Positions 1 through 6,299 of a stretch of 6,309 bases of DNA are shown piece by piece. The stretch comes from JADJPL01 sp964607915 (GTDB taxonomy: Bacteria; Bacteroidota; Bacteroidia; Chitinophagales; Saprospiraceae). The notes under the pieces were generated by a model. It did not search any database, was not told the DNA's origin, and saw only the letters and a list, made by a program, of their open reading frames with translations. The stretch spans positions 1-6,309 of the forward strand of contig CAZSMU010000182.1 of assembly GCA_964607915.1 (NCBI GenBank), read 5' to 3'. The position numbers were made by a program, and so were the translations under genes. Numbering within the stretch: position 1 is the first letter of the stretch; each line of letters opens with the position of its first letter.

Positions 1-3
1 CTG

Positions 4-20
4 CCTTGCGCAACGCTCTA
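4..20. repeat. Possible right-arm remnant of the stop-codon palindrome family
   Basis: The bases CCTTGCGCAACGCTCTA resemble the right arms of the palindromes at 3595-3611 (CCCCTTGCCACAAGTCT) and 4437-4454, with small gaps and mismatches. If real, this is the end of an element that closes the gene lying upstream of the window. The distance to the following promoter is compatible with the arrangement between pyc and the next gene. The match is short and gapped and the left arm lies outside the window, so chance similarity is quite possible. Confidence 0.22.
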
Positions 21-43
21 TTTAGTTTAAAATCAAAAATAAG

Positions 44-74
44 TTGCGGGTTTGCGCCGGGGGCTGTATTTTTG
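44..74 (+). promoter_or_regulatory. Bacteroidota-type promoter of pyc
   Basis: TATTTTTG at 67-74 matches the Bacteroidota primary-sigma -7 consensus TAnnTTTG exactly. A TTG at 44-46 lies 20 nt upstream and fits the -33 box (TTTG/TTG). An AT-rich tract at 21-43 precedes it. Transcription would start near 80, leaving a leader of roughly 15-20 nt before the ATG at 98, with no Shine-Dalgarno sequence. The promoter also argues against translation starting at the in-frame TTG at 44, because that codon is part of the proposed -33 box. The consensus is established for this phylum; its use here is inferred from sequence. Confidence 0.6.
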
Positions 75-97
75 GACTAACCCGACAACAGCTCGCT

Positions 98-3000
98 ATG
101 ACATCTATCCAACCCATCCAAAAACTGCTGGTCGCCAACCGGGGCGAAATCGCTATCCGCGTGCTCCGGGCCGCCTCCGAACTTCAACTTCGCACTATGG
201 CGGTCTATACATTTGAAGACCGCTACTCCCTGCACCGCTACAAGGCCGACGAGGCCTATCAAATCGGCGAGGACAAAGACCCGCTGCGGCCCTATCTCGA
301 CATTGAAGAAATCCTGCGCGTCGCCTTGGAGAACGGGGCAGATGCCATACACCCGGGCTATGGGTTCCTCTCGGAAAACGTGGCTTTCGCCCGCCGCTGC
401 CGCGAAGTGGGTATCAACTTCGTAGGCCCCGACGCGGAGATCATGGAGCGCCTGGGCGATAAGGTCGCCGCCAAACAACTGGCCCGCTCCCTCGGCATCC
501 CGATGATCGAAGACAGCCGCACCGACCTGAGCAGCCCGGAAATCGCCCGGGCGGAAGCCCGCCGCATAGGATACCCGGTCATCGTCAAAGCCGCCGCAGG
601 CGGCGGTGGCAGGGGTATGCGCGTCGTATATGACGACGCCCGCCTCGAAGCAGAATACGCTGAGGCCAGCGGGGAGGCCCTCAAGGCTTTCGGCGACGGA
701 ACAGTCTTCCTCGAAAAGTTTATCGAAGCGCCCAAACACATCGAAATCCAGTTGCTGGGCGACCGCCACGGCAACCTGGTCCATCTGTTCGAACGCGACT
801 GCTCCGTACAACGGCGCTTCCAGAAAGTGGTCGAAATGGCCCCCTGCGTCACCCTGCCCCAAAGCGTGAAGGAAAACCTCTATCGCTATGCCGTACAGCT
901 CGGCCGGGCCGTGGGCTATCACAACGCCGGTACCGTCGAATTCCTGGTGGACCCCGCCGGCGCCACCTATTTCATCGAAGTCAACCCTCGCATCCAGGTC
1001 GAACATACCGTCACGGAAGAAGTCACGGGCGTGGACCTCGTGCGCGCCCAGTTGCTCATCGCTATGGGCTACCGCCTCTCCGATCCGGAACTGGCCATCC
1101 CCTCCCAGGAATCGGTGGAAATGTCGGGCGTGGCCATACAGTGCCGTATCACCACAGAGGACCCCTCTAACCAGTTCAAACCCGATTATGGTACCTTGAT
1201 TGCCTACCGCAGCGCTGGAGGCATGGGCATCCGCCTCGACGCCGGCAGCGCGTATGCAGGAGCCCGCATCTCGCCCTTTTTCGACAGCATGCTCGTCAAG
1301 GTGACGGCTTGGGGGCGCACGCTGCCCACCACCGCCCAGCGCATGCACCGCGCCCTGCGCGAGTTCCGCATCCGGGGGGTGAAGACCAACATCGGCTTCC
1401 TGCTCAACCTGCTCCAGGACGAAACCTTCCAGCAGGGCGCTGTCACTGTCAATTTCATCAAGGACAACCCGCAGTTGCTTGCACCGCCCAACTGGCAAGA
1501 CCGGGGCACGAAGATGCTGCGCTACCTGGCGGAAGTCATCGTCAACGGCCATCCCGATGTACAGCGGTACGACCCGCACGCCCACCTCCTGGAACCCGTA
1601 GTGCCCGCCTGCCCCCGCAACGCCCCTTATCCCAAGGGCACCCGCGACCGCCTGCTCGAAGAGGGCCGCAACACCTTCGTGCAGTGGCTCAAGGCAGAGC
1701 CGCGCATCCAATACACCGATACCACCTTCCGCGACGCCCACCAGTCGCTGTTGGCCACCCGCATGCGCACCTTCGATCTGCTGCGCGTCGCCGAAAGCTT
1801 TGGAAAACACCACGGCGGCGAACTGTTCTCCATGGAGGTCTGGGGCGGTGCGACCTTCGACGTAGCCCTCCGCTTCCTGAAAGAAGACCCCTGGGAACGC
1901 CTCGCCCTGCTGCGCAAAGCCATCCCCAATACATTGTTTCAGATGCTGCTGCGCGGCTCCAACGCCGTCGGCTACGCCGCATACCCCAATAACCTCATCG
2001 AAAAATTTATCGAACAAGCGGCCGAGACCGGAATTGACCTCTTCCGCATCTTCGACTCGCTGAACTACGTGGACTCTATGCGCGCCAGCCTGCGCGCCGT
2101 CCGGGAGCGAACCTCCGCCCTGGCAGAAGCCTGCATCTGCTATACCGGCGATATCCTCGACCCGCAGCGGCCTAAGTACAATCTCCAGTACTACCTCGAC
2201 CTGGCCCGCCGCCTCGAAGACGAAGGAGCGCACCTCCTCGCCATCAAAGACATGGCCGGACTGCTCAAACCCTACGCCGCCGAACTCCTCGTTTCCCGCC
2301 TCCGCGAAACCGTGCAGCTGCCCATCCACCTGCACACCCACGATACCGCTTCCATCCAGGCCGCTACCTACCTCAAAGCCGTGGAAGCCGGCGTGGACGT
2401 CATTGACCTCGCCCTGGCCTCCATGTCGGGACTGACCTCGCAGCCAAACTTCAACGCGTTCGTAGCCCTCATGCAAGGACAGCCGCGGGAAATGCCCGTA
2501 CAGCTCTCCTCCCTCAACGAGTTCTCTAACTACTGGGAGGCGGTGCGCCGCTTTTACTACCCCTTCGAAAGCGAACTCAAAGCCGGTACTGCCGAAGTCT
2601 ATGACCACGAAATTCCCGGCGGGCAGTACTCCAACCTCCGGCCCCAGGCCCGGGCCTTAGGCCTGGAAGACCGCTTCGAAACCGTCAAAAAGAACTTCCG
2701 TGTCGCCAATGACCTCTTTGGCGACATCGTCAAAGTGACGCCCTCCTCCAAGGTCGTTGGCGACATGGCCTTGTTCATGACCGCCAACCAGCTCAGCAAA
2801 GACGATATCCTGCAACGCGGCGAACAACTCGCCTTCCCGGAAAGCGTCAAAGCCCTCCTGCGCGGCGACCTCGGTCAGACCCCCGGCGGATTCCCACCCG
2901 ATATACAGCGCATCGTCCTGAAAGGCGAAAAGCCCTATACCGAAGAACCCAATGCCCACCTGCAACCCCTGGACTTCGAGCGCGAGCTACCCGCATTCCG

Positions 3001-3547
3001 CCGGGAGTTCGGCGAACAGCTGGGCATGAACGACTTCCTGTCCTATGCCTTTTATCCCAAAGTATATCGCGAATACCAGGAACACTACCGACAGTTCGGC
3101 TCCGTGGACCGCCTCCCCACGCCGGCGTTTTTCTTCGGACTGAAAGCCAATGAGGAAATCATCGTCCACCTCGACCGCGGCAAAAGTATCCTCATCAAAT
3201 ACCTCAACCTCTCCGAACCCGACGAAGCTGGCCATCGGCTTGTATTTTTCTCCCTGAACGGACAGACCCGCTCCGTACCCGTGCGCGACCAAAACGTCAA
3301 CGTACAGACCATCGCCCACCGCAAAGCAGAAGGCCCCGACGAAGTAGGTGCCCCCCTGCAGGGCAGCATCGCCCGTATCCTGGTAAAACCCGGCGAAACC
3401 GTGGAGGCTAATGCCCCTTTGTTCGTCATCGAAGCCATGAAGATGGAGAGCACTGTGACCGCTCCTCGCGCCGCTACGGTCAAAACTGTACACCTAAAGG
3501 AAAAGACCCTCGTGGAACAAGATGATCTGATTGTGGAATTCTCTTGA
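98..3547 (+). CDS. pyc: Pyruvate carboxylase, single-chain biotin enzyme
   Basis: This cytoplasmic enzyme carboxylates pyruvate to oxaloacetate using ATP and bicarbonate, replenishing the TCA cycle and feeding gluconeogenesis. The 1149-residue chain has the full alpha4-type order. Biotin carboxylase (about 5-455) starts with KLLVANRGEIAIRV, has the glycine-rich ATP loop K164-AAAGGGGRGM174 and the active-site segment E294-VNPRIQVEH303. The carboxyltransferase (about 535-810) has TDTTFRDAHQ at 540-549, K717 in IKDMAG (the lysine carbamylated in homologues) and H746/H748 in HLHTHD; D546, K717, H746 and H748 are the expected metal ligands. VTPSSKVVGDMA carries T881, matching the catalytic threonine of the family. 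A biotinyl domain (about 1083-1149) has K1115 in EAMKMES, 34 residues from the C terminus. Length is normal for the family. The ATG at 98 is preferred to an upstream TTG at 44, because the latter lies in the promoter and adds residues unlike the family. The gene has a strong preference for C-ending codons, suggesting high expression. Activation by acetyl-CoA is usual in the family but not shown here. Confidence 0.97.
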   Translation: MTSIQPIQKLLVANRGEIAIRVLRAASELQLRTMAVYTFEDRYSLHRYKADEAYQIGEDKDPLRPYLDIEEILRVALENGADAIHPGYGFLSENVAFARRCREVGINFVGPDAEIMERLGDKVAAKQLARSLGIPMIEDSRTDLSSPEIARAEARRIGYPVIVKAAAGGGGRGMRVVYDDARLEAEYAEASGEALKAFGDGTVFLEKFIEAPKHIEIQLLGDRHGNLVHLFERDCSVQRRFQKVVEMAPCVTLPQSVKENLYRYAVQLGRAVGYHNAGTVEFLVDPAGATYFIEVNPRIQVEHTVTEEVTGVDLVRAQLLIAMGYRLSDPELAIPSQESVEMSGVAIQCRITTEDPSNQFKPDYGTLIAYRSAGGMGIRLDAGSAYAGARISPFFDSMLVKVTAWGRTLPTTAQRMHRALREFRIRGVKTNIGFLLNLLQDETFQQGAVTVNFIKDNPQLLAPPNWQDRGTKMLRYLAEVIVNGHPDVQRYDPHAHLLEPVVPACPRNAPYPKGTRDRLLEEGRNTFVQWLKAEPRIQYTDTTFRDAHQSLLATRMRTFDLLRVAESFGKHHGGELFSMEVWGGATFDVALRFLKEDPWERLALLRKAIPNTLFQMLLRGSNAVGYAAYPNNLIEKFIEQAAETGIDLFRIFDSLNYVDSMRASLRAVRERTSALAEACICYTGDILDPQRPKYNLQYYLDLARRLEDEGAHLLAIKDMAGLLKPYAAELLVSRLRETVQLPIHLHTHDTASIQAATYLKAVEAGVDVIDLALASMSGLTSQPNFNAFVALMQGQPREMPVQLSSLNEFSNYWEAVRRFYYPFESELKAGTAEVYDHEIPGGQYSNLRPQARALGLEDRFETVKKNFRVANDLFGDIVKVTPSSKVVGDMALFMTANQLSKDDILQRGEQLAFPESVKALLRGDLGQTPGGFPPDIQRIVLKGEKPYTEEPNAHLQPLDFERELPAFRREFGEQLGMNDFLSYAFYPKVYREYQEHYRQFGSVDRLPTPAFFFGLKANEEIIVHLDRGKSILIKYLNLSEPDEAGHRLVFFSLNGQTRSVPVRDQNVNVQTIAHRKAEGPDEVGAPLQGSIARILVKPGETVEANAPLFVIEAMKMESTVTAPRAATVKTVHLKEKTLVEQDDLIVEFS

Positions 3548-3611
3548 GACTTGTTATAAGGGGTCAAAAAGGCCATTTTTTCCTCCTCGCCGTCCCCCTT
3601 GCCACAAGTCT
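3547..3611 (+). terminator. Palindromic repeat copy 1, likely pyc terminator
   Basis: AGACTTGT (3547-3554) pairs with ACAAGTCT (3604-3611), and AAGGGG (3558-3563) pairs with CCCCTT (3595-3600). The two helices are separated by a 3x3 internal mismatch, giving 14 of 17 paired positions. The loop holds AAAAA (3566-3570), five bases, then a T6 run (3576-3581). The element starts on the last base of the pyc TGA codon. The right arm has no T-tract after it, so classical intrinsic termination would have to use the T-run in the loop, or the structure may instead protect the 3' end of the mRNA. It shares arm and loop design with the palindrome at 4391-4454. The inverted repeat is directly visible; the role is inferred. 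Confidence 0.7.
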
Positions 3612-3624
3612 GATGATTTCCCCG

Positions 3625-3632
3625 TACTTTAG
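3625..3632 (+). promoter_or_regulatory. Weak -7 box before the secreted-protein gene
   Basis: TACTTTAG differs from TAnnTTTG at one defined position. It lies 29 nt before the ATG at 3662 and 13 nt after the end of the preceding palindrome. A TTG at 3599-3601 is 23 nt upstream, slightly long for a -33 box and inside the palindrome arm. The placement matches that of the pyc and transporter promoters, but the match is imperfect. Confidence 0.35.
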
Positions 3633-3661
3633 TGCCAGATGTTCACCAACTCATTTCCACT

Positions 3662-4393
3662 ATGTACTGTAAACTTGTATACATCGCATTATTCGCTTGC
3701 CTCACCCTGCGCCTCGCTGCGCAAACCGTTGTGGGCAACCAATACAATGAATTGACCGTACAGGCATTGGCCGGGTCGGGCGGGTTGGCGCCGGTCGCCA
3801 CTGCCTTTGACAACCGCTACGAAGGGGTGCGCGGAACCCCGCTGTTGTTTGAGACCTGGAAAGAGGGAATGCTCAAGATCAAAGGCAACGACCGGCCCAT
3901 CGGGCCTATCAAACTGAATATAGACCTGGAAAAACAAATCGCCGCCGTCTCCTACCAAAACAGCAGCATAGGTGTTCTTCCGGGCGATAAACTCGAATAC
4001 CTCGCCTTTGAATCAGTAGAGGGGCCTCAGCGCTTCCTGGCACTGCCCGAGCAGGTCGTTGATCCGGTCTCCCGGGGTACTGGAATCCGTTTTTATGAAG
4101 CGCTGTACGAGGGCCGGCGCTTTATGTTCCTGAAGGACCGCTCCCGGGAATTCAAAAAAGCGGACTTCAAGGGTGCCTATTCCAGCCAGGTCCCTTACGA
4201 CGAGTATGTAGAGGGAACGCATTATTTTCTGCGCTACGGCGAGGAGCCCTTCGTCAAGACCAAACTCCGGGCCACTGCGATTGAAAAGCAGCTAGCTACC
4301 TGGGGCATAGCCCTGCCCAAGGCCCTTTCCGGCGCCGACCTGAATACTGAGGCGGGCATTGCCAAAGCCCTCAAAGCACTGGAGCAGGAATAG
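3662..4393 (+). CDS. Secreted protein of unknown function
   Basis: I do not recognise a named family. The 243-residue product starts with a clear signal peptide: a short basic N-region (MYCK), a hydrophobic core to about residue 18, and a likely signal peptidase I cleavage near LAA|QTVV (residues 20-21). C13 is not in a convincing lipobox, so a soluble periplasmic or exported protein is more likely than a lipoprotein. The mature part is mixed polar with many short beta-like stretches: RGTPLLFETWKEGMLKIKG (58-75), then IKLNIDLEKQIAAVSY (83-98). This pattern of a target value written onto a surface followed by an N-x-D-x-E strand recalls small exported proteins common in Bacteroidota. The C-terminal 45 residues (KTKLRATAIEKQLATWG onward) look helical. 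The ATG at 3662 is chosen over an in-frame GTG at 3632 because it begins exactly at the signal peptide and the GTG lies in the putative promoter. It has no Shine-Dalgarno sequence. Its TAG stop is the first codon of the next palindrome. It is convergent with the DinB gene. Confidence 0.8.
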   Translation: MYCKLVYIALFACLTLRLAAQTVVGNQYNELTVQALAGSGGLAPVATAFDNRYEGVRGTPLLFETWKEGMLKIKGNDRPIGPIKLNIDLEKQIAAVSYQNSSIGVLPGDKLEYLAFESVEGPQRFLALPEQVVDPVSRGTGIRFYEALYEGRRFMFLKDRSREFKKADFKGAYSSQVPYDEYVEGTHYFLRYGEEPFVKTKLRATAIEKQLATWGIALPKALSGADLNTEAGIAKALKALEQE

Positions 4394-4454
4394 CCTTGTT
4401 GCGAGGGGTCAGCATGGGTAAAAATGTCCTTTTTGCCCCCTCGCAACAAGGCTA
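4391..4454. terminator. Palindromic repeat copy 2, likely bidirectional terminator
   Basis: TAGCCTTGTTGCGAGGGG (4391-4408) is perfectly complementary, 18 of 18, to CCCCTCGCAACAAGGCTA (4437-4454). The first three bases are the stop codon of the secreted-protein gene, and the right arm ends 5 bp before the stop of the convergent DinB gene (4460-4462). The element therefore fills almost the whole 66-bp gap between the two. The 28-nt loop has a nested helix: GGGTAAAAA (4416-4424) can pair with TTTTTGCCC (4430-4438) around TGTCC, sharing C bases with the outer stem. The near-symmetric stem would form in RNA from either strand, which suits termination or 3'-end protection of both genes. No T-tract follows either arm. 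Confidence 0.78.
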
Positions 4455-4459
4455 ATAGC

Positions 4460-4990
4460 TCAGCCCAGGGCAGCCCGTATCCCTTCGACCTGTGCCAGAT
4501 GGTGTCGGCTATGCCAATAGTAGAGCGCCAGCATCTGGTCCAGGGTAAAGGTGCGCTGTTGCTCGGGATGGATGAAGCAGCGCTTCCAGTCTTCGACGCG
4601 GCGCAGCACGGAAGCCCAGCGTTTGTGGGTGCCGTGGATGATGTCCAGCGACCACTCTACTGGGGCGGAGCGGGCATCTTCAAGCTGTCCCCAGGCATCC
4701 TGGATATAGGGTTTGATGACGGGGCGCTCCTCCGTGAGGGCCAGTCGGGTACGGATAAAAGCCTGTACGTGGCTGTCGGCGATATGATGTACGATCTGGC
4801 GGATGCACCAGCCGCCGTCGCGGTAGGGGATATCCAGTTCGCGCTCGCCGATACCCTCCACTGCGCTGCGCAGGGCGGAGGGGAAATGGTCTATATCGGC
4901 AATCCAATGGTCTAATTGTTCGGGGCTGATGTGGTCGGGGGGGCTGAACTTGCCCACCGGGTAGCGCAAGGATTCCAGATTCAGGTTCAT
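4460..4990 (-). CDS. DinB/YfiT-family metalloprotein, putative bacillithiol transferase
   Basis: The 176-residue product belongs to the DinB-like four-helix superfamily and most resembles Bacillus YfiT. Shared features are the N-terminal LRYPVGKFSPPDHIS, then LDIPYRDGGWCIRQIVHHIADSH (52-74), LALTEERPVIKPY (83-95), and the C-terminal YWHSRHHLAQ (158-167). The likely divalent-metal ligands are a histidine of the H68-H69 pair plus H160 and H164. YfiT-like proteins have been annotated as metal-dependent hydrolases and as thiol S-transferases acting with bacillithiol, a thiol also made by some Bacteroidota; which reaction applies here cannot be read from sequence. Length is close to the family norm. 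The ATG at 4988-4990 is chosen because family similarity starts a few residues later. The alternative ATG at 5054-5056 would add 22 residues without similarity and run through the promoter region. It is convergent with the secreted-protein gene and divergent from the MFS gene. Acts in the cytoplasm. Confidence 0.85.
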   Translation of the reverse strand: MNLNLESLRYPVGKFSPPDHISPEQLDHWIADIDHFPSALRSAVEGIGERELDIPYRDGGWCIRQIVHHIADSHVQAFIRTRLALTEERPVIKPYIQDAWGQLEDARSAPVEWSLDIIHGTHKRWASVLRRVEDWKRCFIHPEQQRTFTLDQMLALYYWHSRHHLAQVEGIRAALG

Positions 4991-5012
4991 AGCGGTATGG
5001 TTTTGTGTTGCC

Positions 5013-5020
5013 ACAAGGTA
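5013..5020 (-). promoter_or_regulatory. Weak candidate -7 box for the DinB-family gene
   Basis: On the minus strand the bases read TACCTTGT, which keeps TAnnTT but swaps the last two positions of TAnnTTTG. It lies 22 nt before the ATG at 4990, leaving a leader of about 15 nt, as for the other genes here. No good -33 box is seen at the right distance. It is reported because it is the best candidate in the 112-bp divergent region. Confidence 0.25.
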
Positions 5021-5063
5021 GTGCTTTTTTTCGGGGAACCCATGGCGGATACCCATCTTTGGC

Positions 5064-5071
5064 TACCTTTG
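5064..5071 (+). promoter_or_regulatory. Bacteroidota -7 box of the MFS gene
   Basis: TACCTTTG is an exact match to TAnnTTTG. It ends 31 nt before the ATG at 5103, giving a leader of about 20-25 nt. There is no TTG at the usual -33 spacing (around 5040-5045), so the promoter may be weak or need an activator. The region is shared with the divergent DinB-family gene; I see no obvious operator palindrome between the two starts. Confidence 0.55.
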
Positions 5072-5102
5072 CGCCTCCCCGTGCGGGATCAATCACTCTA
5101 TT

Positions 5103-6299
5103 ATGTTGAAAAACAAGGAAAATCATATTCTTCTGCTGCTCGCGGTCATCCAGTTTTCGGATATCATGGATTTTATGATCATCATGCCGCTGGGTCCTCA
5201 GTTCATGCGCGTTTTCGGGATTAGTCCGCAGCAGTTCAGCCTGATCGTCTCGATTTATGCGGCGAGCGCGTTTGCCATGAGCCTGTTCAGCGCGGCCTTT
5301 GTGGACCGTTTTGACCGTAAGACAGCACTTTTGTTTGTCTATACGGGCTTTACCATCGGTACCCTACTGTGTTCGGTGGCCGACGGGTACTACTTGTTTC
5401 TGGCGGCGCGGGCCATCACGGGTGCCTTTGGCGGGTTGTTGGGCGCTTTGGTGTTATCGGCAGTGAGTGATTTGGTGCCCTTTGAGCGGAGGGCTAGTGC
5501 TATGGGCATGGTGATGACCGCTTTTTCCGTAGCCTCGGTCGCCGGGGTACCGGTGGGGGTCTTCCTGGCGGCGCAGTTTTCCTGGCGCGCACCTTTTTTG
5601 GTCATTGGAGGCTTTGCGCTGTTGGTCTTAGCGGGGATTGTGTTCCTTTTTCCTTCCATGGACAGCCACAAGCAGCACGGGGAAGCCCGGCCCGGCCCAC
5701 TGGATATATTCGGCAGCATCCTGCGCGATGGCAACCAGTTGCGGGCGCTGGCGTTCAGCGTAGTGCTGATGCTGGGGCATTTCTCCATCATCCCCTTCAT
5801 TGCGCCCTATATGCAGCTGAACATCGGCTTTTCCGACCACCAGGTCTCTTACGTCTATCTCGCCGGGGGGTTGGCCTCGGTCGTCGTACTGCCCACAGTA
5901 GGGCGCTTGGCCGATCGCCACGGCAACAGCCGGGTCTTTCTGTTTGCCACTGCCTTTGCGTTGTGCGTGATTTTCACCATTACCCATTTGCCTGCAGTGC
6001 CTATGGCCATTGCTCTGCTGGCTACTACTGCCTTTTTTATCGCCTCTGGAGGGCGCAATGTACCGGCCACTACGATGGTCACTTCTGTGGTGAGCCCGGA
6101 GCGCAGGGGCGGGTTTATGAGCGTGCGCGCCTCTGCCAATGAGCTGGGCCTGGCCCTGGCCTCCCTCATCGCCGGCATGATCGTCACCCGCAACCCGGAT
6201 GGCACCCTGGCTCACTACGAACGCGTGGGCTATTTTGCCATAGTGATGAGCATACTGGCGGCCCTTTTGGCCATTCGCCTGAAGCGGCGTGATGAATAG
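5103..6299 (+). CDS. MFS transporter, DHA1-type drug/metabolite exporter
   Basis: The 398-residue inner-membrane protein has the length and about 12 hydrophobic segments of a DHA1-type major facilitator. It most resembles the AraJ/YdhP/Bcr-like exporters, which use the proton gradient to expel drugs, sugars or metabolites. TM1 (about 9-30) has D23 before IIMPL. Motif A follows TM2 at D68-RFDRK73 and recurs in the second half as GRLADRHGNSR (267-277). R103 in ARAITGAFGG fits motif B of TM4. AGVPVG (147-152) in TM5 fits the antiporter motif C. A polar cytoplasmic loop at about 186-212 separates the halves, and RRGGFMSVRASANELG (334-349) is typical of this subgroup. The chain ends with a basic tail, RLKRRDE. 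Substrate is unknown. The ATG at 5103 directly precedes the first membrane helix and has no Shine-Dalgarno sequence. Codon use is less C-biased than in pyc, as expected for a low-expression membrane protein. Divergent from the DinB-family gene. Confidence 0.93.
   Translation: MLKNKENHILLLLAVIQFSDIMDFMIIMPLGPQFMRVFGISPQQFSLIVSIYAASAFAMSLFSAAFVDRFDRKTALLFVYTGFTIGTLLCSVADGYYLFLAARAITGAFGGLLGALVLSAVSDLVPFERRASAMGMVMTAFSVASVAGVPVGVFLAAQFSWRAPFLVIGGFALLVLAGIVFLFPSMDSHKQHGEARPGPLDIFGSILRDGNQLRALAFSVVLMLGHFSIIPFIAPYMQLNIGFSDHQVSYVYLAGGLASVVVLPTVGRLADRHGNSRVFLFATAFALCVIFTITHLPAVPMAIALLATTAFFIASGGRNVPATTMVTSVVSPERRGGFMSVRASANELGLALASLIAGMIVTRNPDGTLAHYERVGYFAIVMSILAALLAIRLKRRDE

Noticed and set aside
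44..97. N-terminal extension of pyruvate carboxylase from the TTG at 44
   Set aside because: The extra 18 residues do not resemble the family, and the TTG coincides with the proposed -33 box while the -7 box lies downstream of it, so this stretch is probably not in the mRNA start region.
77..2608. An 843-codon open frame on the minus strand opposite pyc
   Set aside because: It is fully antisense to an unmistakable pyruvate carboxylase. Long antisense frames are expected in GC-rich genes with strong C-ending codon bias. The translation is rich in G, V, F, H and D with no recognisable domain, and no promoter is evident.
2644..2666. Inverted repeat CCAGGCC / GGCCTGG within pyc
   Set aside because: It is a 7-bp palindrome inside coding sequence for a Q-A-R-A-L-G-L segment, explained by GC-rich codons. 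It does not share the arm sequence of the intergenic palindromes.
3547..4454. The two palindromes as terminal inverted repeats of a mobile element carrying the secreted-protein gene
   Set aside because: Each palindrome is self-complementary and follows its own stop codon, no transposase or target-site duplication is seen, and a third partial copy follows the MFS gene. This fits gene-end punctuation better than an element's two ends.
4424..5224. Plus-strand open frames (4424-4915 and 4916-5224) opposite the DinB-family gene and into the MFS gene
   Set aside because: They are shadows of the convincing YfiT-like gene on the minus strand and of the MFS start in another frame, with no family features of their own.
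5628..6215. Minus-strand open frames inside the MFS gene
   Set aside because: They are antisense to clear membrane helices and MFS motifs. Their composition (polar, Q/G/R-rich) is the complement pattern of hydrophobic codons.
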